From Pyrocephalus nanus (Eukaryota; Chordata; Aves; Passeriformes; Tyrannidae): a DNA stretch of 64,000 nucleotides. Under the pieces are notes generated by a model. It had not been told where the DNA came from and searched no databases. It saw nothing but the letters and a program-made list of their open reading frames with translations. Location of the stretch: positions 74,272,200 to 74,336,199 of the forward strand of contig CM076259.1 of the NCBI GenBank assembly GCA_038380795.1, read 5' to 3'. Positions 24,201-37,700 of this stretch are shown here, one piece after another (position 1 is the stretch's first letter; each line of letters opens with the position of its first letter). The position numbers and the translations under genes were made by a program.

Positions 24201-27200
24201 AGGAAATAGGGTGAAAATGCAAGTAAAGGAATAGCAGGGGCAAAGATTTTAGATATTATGATACAGCATAACAGGTGAACACCTACCTGTAAATCAAAAG
24301 AGATTTAAAATTCAGATTCACTTTTCCTCTTCTCTTACAAAAAATGTCTCTCTCTCTTTACATCTGAGTTGAGAAAACAAGAAAATTCTATATTATTTTA
24401 CAACTGAAAATATGTATATGTATTCCCACACATAGAGGAAAAGAAAGAAAAAACCCGATTACTACGAGGAGTAGGCTTAGAAAACAAATAAGTCAGATCA
24501 CCTTTACACTTCAAAAAATGTCTACTAAATTCATTCATTAACAATAGACTTCATGCCAATGCTTAGTTATCGCATATTAAAAATAAATATTGATATAACA
24601 TTTTTCAATTTGTCTTCAATAAAGTCTCAACACAAAGTGTACAGTGTGCCTTTAACACCTAAATTCTGAATTAGCTGAGTGTACATCACTGATGTTATGT
24701 GCTGATACCACTGATAACTGTGGCTATGTTACTTCTTGATGAGAAAAATGCTATCAGGCTTGAGAGCTCTCTGACAGAGAGCACAGTATCTTGTCTTCTT
24801 TCTTCTTCAGTTTTCGTCACTTTTACCTGCTGTTTTCATGATAGTTGCTACTAAGGATCCCCCTCCCACCCTAAGAGGACAAATCATCTACTCCTGATGC
24901 TGTTCTGAGGGTGAAGGGTGTCTTTCCAATTATCCTGGTGTATTTCTTATGAAGTCCCATGAGTTTGCAGACACTTTCGCTTATGTTGTCCCCTGAAACT
25001 TTGTCTTACTTGGACGCCTCTTACATGCAACTTCTCTTTTCCCCTTTGGTGGTCACATTATTCCAGTACTTACATGAATCGCTCAAGTATTATGTCCGGC
25101 TATACCCTCACAGTATTACAAAATGCTAACTTAATGTTCTTGCTTACATTTTTTCAGTGGGCTTGTAATTGAGTTACAATTAACCATATGATGATCAACA
25201 TATTTATATTTTTTAGGTGTCACAGGCCTCTATTTCAGCTGCAAGTAATTGTAATACACTACCTCTGCACCTGCTGTGGAATATACAGGCCTCTCAAAAC
25301 AAAAGAACCTCTCCGTTTTAGCTATCCAATCTTCATAAAGCTTTCTGGCAAAGGAGTTTCAGCCAGTATGTCTCTAAACAGGGTCAGTAGAAACCTACGA
25401 CTTCTGGCCTTCTATCTTTAGCAAGCATTATTTATATGGAAAGATTGTTTCTAGGATTTCATCTAGACAGCAGTGTAAATTGTGAGGAACAAACAAACAT
25501 ACTGATTAGATGTGTATAGGTCAGATAAACTGAGCTCTTTTGTGCCTTGAGTTTTTTTCTTGCCACAAAACCTCAAATCGTGCTGGCTCACTAAAATAAA
25601 CCATCTTTGCCTATGCTATTGTGACATGCCTCCTGTTCCTCCTAAATAAAAAGCTGATTATAACATTAGGGACACTTCAGCATCAAAAGCCAAGGAGATT
25701 AATTTCTGCACTGAAGAGTCTTCGCTAAGCAAAGGTAAGTGCTGAATGAAGGGCACGTGGCTGTTTGCAAATAGAAAGAGGTTTAAAAGGAATGTGGAAG
25801 AAGAAGTGGCAGTACAAATTAAATGTGATGGAATGGAATTCTATTGACATTAATTTTTCTTTTACTTCTTTCAGCAAGTAAAATCCACAAATCCAAATAA
25901 GTACCTCTAGGAAAGACACATTCTATGAGTTATTCATCCACAGTAACTAGGTGCAGAGTGGTGACATCAGCTACACTCCTTCCTTTGTAATTTAATGGAA
26001 AAAGAACACAGAATTCCATCCCATAGGTCATCAGTAAAACCTTTTACATAAATGACTGAGTTTTGCTCAAGTTATCCATTTCAACTAAATCAAGCATTTT
26101 TCTCTTTTTTTTTTTTTCTTCTTTTTTTTTTTTTTTTTCTTTTTGTCTCATTTAATAAGGAGCTGAAAAATTATCCTGGTTTCTCCACATGTGTTGGAGA
26201 ATTATTTTTCAAAATTATTCTAGTGTGGTTTGAAATACACAGTATAGATAAAGTAAATTAATTTCTAGAAATCTTCACAAATTATGCATGTTAAGTATTT
26301 GCAGTCATTATACATGTTTTTGTATCTGATGAACAATTACATATAATTGTTTCCCCTTCTGGCTGCTTTGTGTCATTTAGTGAGAAGTAAATAATAAACA
26401 GTGCATGAGAAATGCTACATCCAGAATAGAAAGCAATTTTGTACTGTAGGGCAAGATTCCTATATCAAAATGACAAAGGCAAAGTGCCTTCACTGACAAT
26501 ATATGAAATGTTTTATATGAAATATGGCTTTTACTTCCTCCAGGTTAGTTTTACTTAGTTCCCCTGAATAAATGTCTCCACCATCCTCCTGATATGAAGA
26601 TGTCCAAAAGTAGAAAACATTGGTTCAAACACTTAGATTTGCCCCAGTGGTTTGAGCAATACCAATTGATACTGATAGCAATTTGAGACCAGAGCTCTTT
26701 TTGTAGTTAACTTCAAAAATAATCAAGCATTTGTGAAAGAATATCCCTTTCAAACTTAATCAATGCGCAGGGAGAGCCGGAGGATTCACTTTGAAACCTC
26801 ATTACTGCTCTTACCAAGCATGCTAATGTGGACACAGACAATTAACAGATATTTGTGCTTTTAATAACTTTTGTCTATAAATGTAAGTTATTACATTTAG
26901 AAATGTAATAACAAACCATGTTAACAAATGTTAAAAAGGCATAACCATTGCTCCAAACACATTACTTAAAGGTATATTATTCTTAGTGACAAATGGGTGT
27001 GAGAGAGGCTGAAGAGAAAAAACTTGTGCAATTCAAACAAATATTGAAAAATAATCCATTTTTGCAACTTTTCATTAGCTATCTTTTGTTGTTATTATTT
27101 TTTGGTTTCGTTTCAGGTAACTTCTTATTTTAAATAAATGTAATGTTATTGCTTGTGGCATATCAATTGCTAACTTATCTTCTTCTAAATTAAAACAAGT

Positions 27201-27419
27201 TGTTTTTTTCTTTTTTTTTCTTTTAATTCATGAATCTCAGTTTCTTTCAGCTTACTTGGAAATAAGCAGTGATGTCTTAAGACTCTTGCTTAACTTTGTC
27301 TGAATAATACTTTAACCTATAATGATTAGTACATATATAAGTCATTTAGTCAAACATTGTAACTATCCCCTGAAATAATAAATTAATTGCCATCATAGAA
27401 TGCGTTTCTTTTCAACTAG
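21290..27419. other. AT-rich intronic-type DNA
   Basis: It holds low-complexity T runs (21505-21519, 26102-26144), a short A/G tract near 22290 and a slightly GC-richer patch at 22745-22960 with no splice-site pair. No known repeat is recognised. Confidence 0.5.
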
Positions 27420-27603
27420 AGCTATGTTTCATTGTGCTGAAGACATGGATGCATATTTCATTATGCAGTTTCTCAATACTACTAATGAAATAGTAGAAAA
27501 TCACCAATTACTTAACTATAGCACAAAACATACGGAGTGCATCTACAACAGAATTATTTTTGTACCTGCTAAATTGTTTTTTGTATCTAAATTAGCTTTT
27601 TAT
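27420..27603 (+). CDS. Candidate internal exon, unrecognised gene
   Basis: The acceptor is GTTTCTTTTCAACTAG and the donor TTTTAT|gtaagt is near-ideal. The 184-nt block has one open frame, entered with one completing base. It encodes 61 residues, beginning AMFHCAEDMDAYFIMQFLNT and ending SKLAFY, and leaves phase 0. The first half is acidic and helical in character, the second contains a VPAKLFFVSK segment. Both other frames carry stops. Entry phase agrees with the 21153 block and exit phase with the 42836 block. No family is recognised. This is one of the better supported blocks. Confidence 0.55.
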
Positions 27604-30600
27604 GTAAGTATCATTTAGTAGCATTACTACAGTGATAATTATAATATTAATATATCGTGCTACAGCACTGAAGAAATCCATAAATGTAAAATTTTATTCA
27701 ATAAAAGTAGGATAAAAGTTTGTTTCCGTTTTTTTCCAAAAAATTTAATATAATATATAATTAAAGTGATGGCAATAGCGTTACTATTAAAGCCATAGAT
27801 GCACTTGAAAAAATAGTCAACATGGAAACTTCCTGAAAGTATGGGTAAAATGATTTACTGTAACAAATTTTGTTCTTTTCTATATTCCCTTGTCTCTATG
27901 GATTTTATCCTCTTCTGATTTTTTTTCCATTTTCTATCCACAGAATTTAGATTAATGAAATGGTAATGTTATGTTCGTGAAGTATTTCAATTTAAGGCTA
28001 GAAATTATTGAGTTGCTAGTAATTTTAATGCCTATGAATGTAATGTTGCTTCAATTTAAAAACATGTATATTTAGAAACAAGTAATACTTCAGACTTTAG
28101 AAATACCTATATCTAGACTTTCTCCTAGGCTGAACTATGTTATGGTTGTAGCATTCCTACTGTCCTTTCCAGGTGCTGCTACCACCAGAAGTCAGTGGAA
28201 AAGTGTTGTTACATGGATCTACCACATTGTTTCACTGAACATTTGAGGGCAAAGCACATCGTCTCAAAGGATTCAAGCTGTTTCGCGAGAAAACATGGTA
28301 TTTCCTCCGGAACAAAATGAGATTAAATAAATGCACTCTTGTCATCCTCTGTGCAGTATAAGGCTGTTTACAGATTACCAAAATTAACATCTAGCTTAAT
28401 TCTGTAGTAAATCCATTGAAAACTCTTTTACTGGGGGTTTTGTTTTGGTTTTTTAATCAGTTCTTCTGCAAAATACACTGAGGAATCATTTTTCTACTGT
28501 ATTTTTCCCGACTTCATGCTGGCTTTAACCTACTTTAGCCTCAATTTTGTGTCATATTTTGTTGCATCAGCCTAGGTGCTCTCACCTGTCGCATTGTACT
28601 GCTACAAGTGTAAAACCATCTTGATACTGGTAGGGAAATGCATCCCTCCTAACTGAAGCCATGTAAAATCTTGACAGTCAGTTTAAACTCTCATCATAGT
28701 CATTGCAGAAAGAGAGAGAGAGAACAAAACATCTGTATTTTAGACTCTTTAGCAATATGTATCTCTGAGAGAAGACTTGAATCAGCCTTTAGAAAATCCT
28801 GCTTCACAGACTATCGAGGAAACCTAGATGATTACATTAGATGAAATTCCAAGGTCTTGCAAGGTGTTTACAAGGTTAAAGGTTAAAGTTGGAATTCACT
28901 ATTTATTCAAAAGCTATTATAACTTTCTCTATTTCTTATCCCAACTCCTCTTCATTATTTATTGGTTTCATTCTCAACTTTCTGTCTGCCTTTTAGGTAC
29001 CTCAGTCTCTCTCCTTCATCAGCTTTCTCCATTCTCCCCTCTCACTATTCAAACAGGTGATTAACAAATTCTAATTTTATTTTCTAACAAAATGTCTTCC
29101 TTCTCCAGCCCTTGAAAAGTTTTCCAAATGTTGTAACAGCTAGTTTACCTCTTCCTTGCAATTTCACAATATGAAATCACTTTAATAATCTATTTTTTAC
29201 AATTCTATAATTCTTCCTTCTATAATGCGTTTAATTCTTCATACTCTGCTGTTGAAACTGGAAAACGCATATTTCTGATCTCAGGAGCATTTAAATTTGA
29301 CTCAGTGACCTGAATACCATTTTAATATATTGAAGATAAGTATGCAAAAACTATATGTTTATTGAACGGCATTTTCTCTGCAACATTTTTAGAATAAATG
29401 GTGTCATAAATGCGTTGACAGCAGCTAATCTCAGAGGATGAAGTATGCATCCTTAATAAGCTCTTTACTCATGTTAAAGGAGAGTGAATGACAGGCAGTG
29501 CAAGATCTTATCTAAAAGTCAAAATACATTGCAGTGCATAATAATGCTCATAACAGGTCTGCTCAGATATGAGCTGTGGATAAATGCAAGAAATCACTAC
29601 AATAATATGCCTGAAGACAGAACATTTATTCTCGTTGCGGGTGAGTGTGCTGTTGAGATCAATTAGATCACGTAACTCCTGCAGACAGTAGGAACAGCAG
29701 TAATAAAACCTAAAGCAAAGAACATATTGCACAGTGTGCTGACAAGGTCAAATTGATAGTAATGATGTGTGATGGCAGCACTGCAATAAGGTTGTCTTAT
29801 ACTGTATGCATCTGATATTGGCTTTCATTACCAATATCCTAGAGTACATTCACAAGCTCACTAAAATGATAGTGATTACCTAAAGGGCAAAGGCAAATAA
29901 GTTGGAGATTTCACTTCTTGTGCATCCTGCAAACTGCATGAAGGCAGAAAAAAATTGTACTTCATGCTAGATCCACAGTGCTTACTACCACTGTGATCAA
30001 ATTGAGTTTATTCTGCCTTTTGTTCATTTTTAAACTGATGTGGTGCTTAAAAGTGTATGCATGATTAGGGAGTTTATTAAGACAGTCTGTCGGAGACTCT
30101 CCTCAGAACAAGTACACAAGTATGTACTCTAAATCAGTCTGTAAGGCATATCATACACAAGAGGTACTGTTGTTCTGGAAGCTTAAAATTAATAGTGGTC
30201 AGGCTTTTAAGAACTTGGGGTAAGGCCTGGTTTTAATGAACCCCAAATATCTGGATAAATGTTTAGTACTTTTATAATGCATCTTCTTCATAGCTTCTTA
30301 AAAACAAAAACCAAATAAAACAAATCCTCTGGTTTACATGCAATAGAATACTTTCTACCACAACCTGAAATTCTTCTCTATCTTCCTTCACTTCTTTCTT
30401 ACAAGAGGATTGATTTAAACACAAGTAGCTTTAGTCTCTACTGAATAAGACATGCTCATAGACAGAAAGGTTAATGAAACGCAGAGTGTCCTTTGGAAGG
30501 GTATATCAAACACTGCAAAGAAATGCATCTGGGAAGTTACTTCTGGTCTTATCTGATGTCCTCACAGCTCATGCAAAATGTGAGTAGCTGAATAAAATTA

Positions 30601-31250
30601 AACAGAGAAATGTTCCACTAGATATTTCTGTGGCTTATTTAAGCATTTAGATGAATGGTAGATTTTGTAATGCGGTTATGTACAATGTTCCTCTCCATAC
30701 AAAACAACAACAAAAAAAAAAAGTCAAAACCCTGAAAATTTTGGGGTGACATTGAAAGCAGAGGTGAACACTCAGAAAATGGGAATTTGTGAACTTGACT
30801 GCCCTTGGCTTTCCTCCTCATTACAACATTAAAATGAACACCTGCTCTTTTCCTTGACTGAATGACATTTCCCTGGTATTTCTCTTTTGTGGTGTTAGCT
30901 ACTCAAGGAATCAATGCTGGCATAACAGGATTTCAATGATCTTTGTTAGTCAGGTCTGCACAAATACTCTAGATCTTTCTGTCCATGCACATTACATTGC
31001 TTTGAATTTTTGTCTGACTTCTCTGACACAGTTTAGAGGATTTTTGTGGCTGTGACCTATTGTATAACTCTGAAGAGGTAGGGGGAAAGGGGTGTCAGGT
31101 TGGGGGAAGGTCTCCTGTGAGAAAAAGCATGCACGTTGACTATGACTGAGACGTCGTGGAGATGGGCGTAGAGAACAAGGAAATGGTTCCCATGACATTT
31201 TGATCACCCAGATAAGTCACCTCAGGTATTCAGTTGCTGCAGAAGGAAAA
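27604..31250. other. AT-rich intronic-type DNA; possible conserved element
   Basis: It contains a T/G tract near 28433-28458 and an AG repeat at 28709-28722. Around 29400-29850 the sequence is compositionally balanced and lacks repeats, which is the look of a conserved non-coding element, but this cannot be tested without alignment. Confidence 0.4.
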
Positions 31251-31325
31251 TCATGGAATCATAGAATGGTTTGGGATGGAAGGTATCTTAAAGATTATCT
31301 AGTTCCAACTCTGCTGCCGTAGGCT
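31251..31325 (-). mobile_element. CR1 LINE 3'-end fragment, minus strand
   Basis: TCATGGAATCATAGAATGGT followed by TTGGGATGGAAGG and ATCTAGTTCCAACTCTGCTGCC is the complement of the CR1 3' end. It is truncated after about 75 bp. Confidence 0.9.
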
Positions 31326-34308
31326 TTTAAATAAAGGCTTTTCTTATCTTATGCATGATTCATATAAACTGGAGGCTTCTGAAGAGTTGGTCTTTAAATA
31401 CAGTGAGCATATGACACTTCCCTCTACTCAACCATAGCCCCATTTCTGCCCCTCAATAATCTCTTACTATGCAGCACTGTCGTGGCTATAGCTTTAATGC
31501 CATCTCCTATCATCATCCTCATAACTCTGCATTCCTGTTAATCACCTGTCCTTTGACTCCTTCAAAAACTTATTTTTTAAAAATATGTGGGTTCTCTCTT
31601 CTCAACTGGGGAATTATATACTGTTTGGAGAATCATAACTGGGTATACACATTCAATGTCATTGTCATTATATTTTCTTCCTTAAAAATGCTTGATATGC
31701 TTTCTGAATACCGACTAAGTTTTTATTTTACAAGATTATACCCTTTTTCCTCCAAAAGGCTGGATTTCTCACAAACCTTGTTGGGAAACAACAACAAAGG
31801 CGTAGAAAATCCCACAGTAATTTGTCCTCATAAACAACTGCATAAGAATTCACTTTCACATCTGTAAATATTCAGAAGAGGACATGTAAGTTAATAACCT
31901 CTGAAAAAGTTTCCAAACTGATAAACACCTAAAAACATCTTTAAAAGCATCTTAGCATGATTTTTTTCAATTTGTTTTTAACTTATGCATGATTTTTTTT
32001 TAAATTACACATACTGCACTTTAGTTACTAACCATAATATTTTCTTTTGCCCTAGGTTTTCTTTCTAAAAGAAGAAAAAAACACTTTCTTAATATCTGCC
32101 TTTTATTATTTTCTTCTTTTTCAGATTAACTGTAAACAACCAAAGTCATTACTCATGCATATACAACCTTTTGGAAGTTTGCTAATATCAGTTTATTATT
32201 GACAGAGTACTATCCTAACAGCTCCTCTTACATACATTATTCATCTTTGATCAAACAAAAAGCCTAAAGAAGATTTGTCAGTGCTTCAGATATTCCATAC
32301 ACTCTCCTTGTAACAGCAGGTAAGATTATGACTAACATAGCCTGCATCAAGATGGCTTCCCTAATATGTTGAGATTAAAAAAAAGAAAAACAAAAACATT
32401 CATTATGTTGCAGCTCTGAGTTCTTGTTCTGAATAGGAAAACATGTACATGTAAGCAGTATTACAATGGTTGTAATTAGTTCTGCAGTAAGAAATGTATT
32501 AAAATTTACTGGGTTTTATCAGCTGGAAAACCCTTCCTTCTGAAGCATTGCGTGTGCTTCTGTGAATAACAGAACAAGAGAGACTCCTGCTGGTTCAAAC
32601 TCTACAGAAATTAAAACTTTTTTTCAGCTTTTTTTCCATTCTTTATGTACTTACATTACTTTTTTGTTCCATAATAAGAATGAAATGTTCTGAAAATGGG
32701 TGAATGCAGTAAACACTCTCCTGCAGCTCAGAAGAGAAGACTATTAGAAATTTTTTTTAAAATTTCTGTGACAAATAAGTAGGAGGAAGGGCAGAAGTTA
32801 ATGATACATGCATAGAATCACATAAACCACCACACAGTAGTTTGTGTGGTCTCTATGGCAAACTATGAAATATGCGCTGCTGTCAGTGTAGAAAGTGGTT
32901 ATTTGGTGCAAATATTTATACATCTATGTACATCTTATGTTAAAATAAACAATCAAAACATCAATAAGTGCATAGTTCACAAAATTGGTTTACTCAGTTT
33001 AGTTCTATTCTCAGGCTAAATTTTAAATTGTGACAAAGAGCAGTAACGACATTGTCACATACTGCTGTTTTCCTCTCAGGATGTTTGCTTTATTTTATGT
33101 GCAGGAGGATGATCACTTTTCAGAGAAGGAAGCAACAGCAGCTCAGTATTCCCTCATCCTCCTCCTGCAATACATCCTGACATACTACATCCACCTGCAC
33201 TGAGTAAGGAATTATTGTTTTCCACTTTAACTCTTTTTGTAATACTCACCTATATATCTATAGGCTAGATTTTTAAAAGGATTTAAGAGCTGGACAGACT
33301 AAGGTATTTAATATTTAAGTCTCAGCTGATGTAGTGAGAACTACACACTGCACAGAAATACTGGCATGTCTTTGAGGATTACAGGAGTGTGAATATCCAC
33401 TATAGCCTATGGTGCACCACAGGGGCAGCACAAAGACACCTGTGGAAGCCCCCAAATCCAGGCTGGTGTAAAGGAGAAAACTGCCATGCAAAGATAATAG
33501 CTCTACTCTTCAAAATACGGAAATTGTAGTCCATCTGAGCCACTAATTCTAGTTCTCAGAAGAATAAATGATCTCAGTAATTCTTGCTTTTGGAGGTAAT
33601 AAGTGTTTCTGTCTCTTGCTGATTTTTGTCCACTACAAGGAGATATTTTAATTCTAAAATTAATATTCTCAAACCATTTGCTAAGTTGCCATTCAAGCCT
33701 AGAGGTACTAACTTTTACTGATAACATTTTTTTTTTTTTGAGGGCATCTAAGTATCTGCATCAAATTATGGTGTTTTGTTAATAGTGAACAGACCTTGAC
33801 CAGATCTCAGCCACCACTGGAATTTATTATTAAGGATTTTGCCCATAATGTCAGCTAGGATTAAAAATGGGTTTTCTCAGAGATGGTTATCCTTACAGAA
33901 AACATAGCTGGTGGAACAGTAACATTTTCTTTTACTGAATAAATTAGCATGTATATATTCTTCTGGGCAACGTAACATTCTCATTAAAACCCTTTCTCTT
34001 TAAGGGGACTCAAATGCACATTTTCAGAACCCTCCTGGCTCTTTCTGATTTCAGAATACAGTTGCCAAGATGAAAAATTTCTGAAAATAAAATTTGCTTA
34101 CTTCATCTTGAAAAATGCACCTGTATTACACTAAAGCAAAGGGAGAAACATCAGTGATTTTCTCAGTATCACATCAGATATTTATAAAAGGTCTTACCAA
34201 GGAATCCTTTTTGAAGAATTTTTCAAAAACTTCCTTAAGTTTTGAGTCATCCTCTCTCCCTCTCACTCTCTCTCCTTCATCTTTGATGTCTTTCCTGACT
34301 TCTTCTAG
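31326..34308. other. AT-rich intronic-type DNA with exon-like oddity
   Basis: The 132-codon open frame at 31469-31867 starts near an AG but has no donor and no recognisable content, so I regard it as chance. An exon-like block at 33104-33208 is discussed under findings. Confidence 0.45.
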
Positions 34309-34340
34309 GAGTAGTAAAGGACTTCACTAACACACACAAG
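34309..34340 (+). other. Possible 32-nt microexon
   Basis: A pyrimidine tract of about 60 bases (34245-34306) ending TTCTTCTAG, then 32 nt, then CACAAG|gtacag. The only open frame (VVKDFTNTHK) is entered in phase 1 and left in phase 0, which does not fit the gene model on either side. It could belong to a non-coding transcript or be accidental. Confidence 0.25.
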
Positions 34341-34369
34341 GTACAGGCAAGAAGGCAAGCATTCAAAAA

Positions 34370-34740
34370 GGAAAGATGATATAACACCATGCAAATAAAG
34401 TTGTCACTGAAGTGCACAAGAGCATCCAACTGTAAATGGCATGATGCAGGATGCACACCACAAGTCACACAGTCAGGTGAAGGAAAGCTCAGACAGTCTC
34501 TGAGGGCAATAAGCTTTGGCTCAGCACGATATACCCCAGCTGGGAGATCTGAGAGCACTCCCCAGGCTCGTCTGGGGGGGACTTACAGCACCTGGCCTCC
34601 TGTGAGGATGTATCCAACCCCATCAAGCCCCTCCTGGGGAGGAAGCTGCAAGGCAACAAGGAGCCTCAAGGCAGGTGATCCAGCTCCCCAAAGCAACAGC
34701 AGTCCACAGCAATGCCACCACACACAGTCCAACTGAATTT
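34370..34740. other. GC-richer island of unknown origin
   Basis: About 370 bp with words such as CCCCAGCTGGGAGATCTGAG and CCCCTCCTGGGGAGGAAGCTG. It is open in two directions (115 codons +, part of 93 codons -), but neither frame resembles a known protein and no splice sites bracket them. A decayed mobile element is likely; it does not match the LTR or CR1 sequences elsewhere in the window. Confidence 0.4.
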
Positions 34741-37700
34741 AACCTGATCTGTTCTTGTCATCATAGGGGTGCCAAAGCAGGGGAGGATAAATAGGAAAAA
34801 AAAAACCAAAGTGAGGTAAGCATGGTGAGATTATGCTCTAGAGGAAGAGGTTTTATCTCTCCTGCAGCTCAAGCATCTGAACTGACAGAAGGCCAAAATT
34901 GTTTCAATATGCTAATGATGATTGGGTTTTAATCTGGCTATGTGAACCAGATACAGAATATAGTTTTGCTTTGTGGGTACAACTGCCTGACAATTTACTA
35001 CAATATATGCTGAATAATTATTAGCTGTTCTATTATTTAATACCATCAACTTTTTTCACAATCAGTTAAAGTGCTAACTCACACTGCCTCTGTGGGCTAG
35101 GCTAATTTTCAGCTACTCGATAACAGTAAATTATTTAAAGCACTACAGAGGACTTGTGTTTTCTTACTGCTTGACAACTTGCCATACGGGATTAGTAAGG
35201 TTGGGAACTTCCACAGAAAAAGCGGATGATAGCACACATTTTCCTTTGAAGTCTGAAACAGCAGGGTTTAAGAGTGCTTGCAGCAGACAGCTGTCACCTG
35301 CTCGAGTACATTTATGTTGCCTTGCCCTAGTGACCCTGGAGGTGTAAACAGGTTCAGAAAACTTGTGTCTCTATTTAGGGTTTTGATGGTGTGCTATTTA
35401 GAGCTCCAGCTTAGCCTTCAGAGCAGAGATAGTGTATTTTACCACTTAAAAAGTTAGGTGGGACAATGATATGTTAAGTTGAAAATACAGATTTAGTCTG
35501 GAAGAGAAATTCACCCTGCTCTAGAAAGACAGGAGCAGGAACAAGACAGCGACAGGAGAGAAACTCTCTTCTGTTCCTTTTACAGCATTAAAATTGGATG
35601 TAAAGAGAGATTCCATGTCTTCCCTCTAGTCGTTTCCCCCTCCATATCACAGAGGAAAGGCACTTGAATGTATTCAATACTATGAAGGAAAGAGTTTAGT
35701 GATATCGATATTGCCATAAATAATTCAGAATTTGCAGCAGTAAACTGGTAGTAAAACATGAGAAGGTAGCAAGGAGCATGTTTGGCTTTACCAAGCCAGG
35801 TGTTAATAAAGAGCTAAGCAGAATTTACCAGTAAGTGAAAAATCATTAATCTAAAAGTTTCAAAATCTCTGCTTACCTTTAACCAATCCATTAAATTTTC
35901 TGCAGATAGGCAATATAAACAGGTTTATTGAATAGAGAAAAAATATTTTGTATTTCATAGAAGGAAATTCATTTACAAAGTTCATTAGTGTATTATTTAT
36001 AAGTTTATCACCACCGTTACAGTCTTGTAATACTTTTTTACTTTTGCAAGGCTCAGATAACAACAAAAACTATTGTCAATTGCTAAAGCTGTGTAAATGT
36101 AAATATAAAGCAGAGCTGGGTCTCTTGTATAAATGGAAACTATCATCTACCCTCTAGAAACTTTTAAAAGTATACCAAAATGCATAAACATTTTTCTATT
36201 GTCACCACTGGGCCTGATCCTGGGGTTGTTAATCAGAACAAAAGGATCTTCTTCTCTATTCATTCTGGATGTAGCCACTATGCAATATTATGCTGCATAT
36301 GTTTATTAGTCTTTGCCTTCCTGTGCATTAAAACTTTAGACTTACTAAAAGTAGTAGTCTGGCTTTTAAATGGAGCTGTGAAAATTAGATAATAAATATT
36401 ATTGCTAAAGAAAATATAACAGTGTATTTATTTCTGGTTTTGACCCAGAGGGATTGGCACAAGTTTTCAAGTAAATGTTTTTAAAATAAATTATAGCATC
36501 CCTTAGGTTACCATAAATTTAGCACTCCCTTGTATCTGCTGAGAATATGCTAATTGCAGATTTTTTGCATGTGAAAATGTCAGTGAAGCATCCTTTCTTT
36601 TCAATATACTTTCAAGCAGAGGACATTTTTTAAATATAGGGGTTCAAATTATTAAGAAACTGAAAACACTTGTTGGTTATAACTGAAAAGACTATAAAAC
36701 TATTTTGATTTACAATTTCTGAAAAAAAAAATAATTCCAAGTAATATTTTTAATGCAGTTGAGAAGTATAAACTTAGCAAAAAAATTAGATTCTCTTGCC
36801 TCAGCTAATGGCAAGTTCATCCACAAATAGTATGACTGACATTGTTAGGGCAACTTGCGGTGAGAATTACTACTAAAGATGACTAAGAGACACAATCAGG
36901 TCCAAACATATTGTTCTTCAGCGATGGTCTTCAAGTATTTTTATGCTGAAGGAAATTTTCCAAGTATATAAAGAACAACAAATATTTTTAATCATTTCTT
37001 CTCATACTGTTCACCAAGATACTGCAAATTTCATTCATGCATGGAAATCTCAGTGATATTGATGTGTTTCATATTTAGAAGAGATTGTACTGCCTTTTGC
37101 ATCTGCACATTCACTCCTCATCTTCTGAAATAAACAAAGAAAGAAAAGATCTGTAGTGACCTTTTCTACTGCTTTTGAATCACAGCATTGGGGATTCTGA
37201 TCTTTAAGTAATAAGAGAAGATAAAATATGTTATAGAAAGATGTTGATAAAACTAAGAGTTCACAAAGGCAGAAATATGCTTGATGTTGATTTTTGGAGC
37301 CATCACAGAGGAAATACTAGCTTTCAGTGCTTAAGCATAAGAGTACAAAAGTAAAGAATAACAGTTCTAATTTCAGACCCATTGTTTCCCATTATAAACT
37401 TTTAAATTTTGTTTTCACGAGAAAAAAAAAAAAAAAAAGGAAAACTGAAAAACAAACAAAACAAAAACCAACAAAACACTACAAACTCAAAAACCAGATA
37501 GTCCTATTATCATTTGCACCATTTGTACAGCGCCACTTTGAAAACCAGGATATTAAAAAAAAAAACCAAAAACAAACACACAATGAAAAGGGGGAAAGAA
37601 GTATACTTTCTTGTTATTTATTACACTGTATTGGTGTTCACAGTTTTTTAAAAAGGCTGCTTGCATTCTGTTAAAGGTGAATTTCAGTTTGATAAATTAG

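Noticed and set aside
31469..31867. 132-codon + frame after an acceptor-like AG
   Set aside because: No donor, low-complexity hydrophobic content, and no fit with the exon phases.
34389..34736. 115-codon + frame in the GC-rich island
   Set aside because: No splice sites; Ser/Pro/Thr-rich content follows composition, and the opposite strand is also open.
37327..37674. 115-codon + frame
   Set aside because: Lysine, glutamine and threonine runs come from A/C low-complexity DNA.
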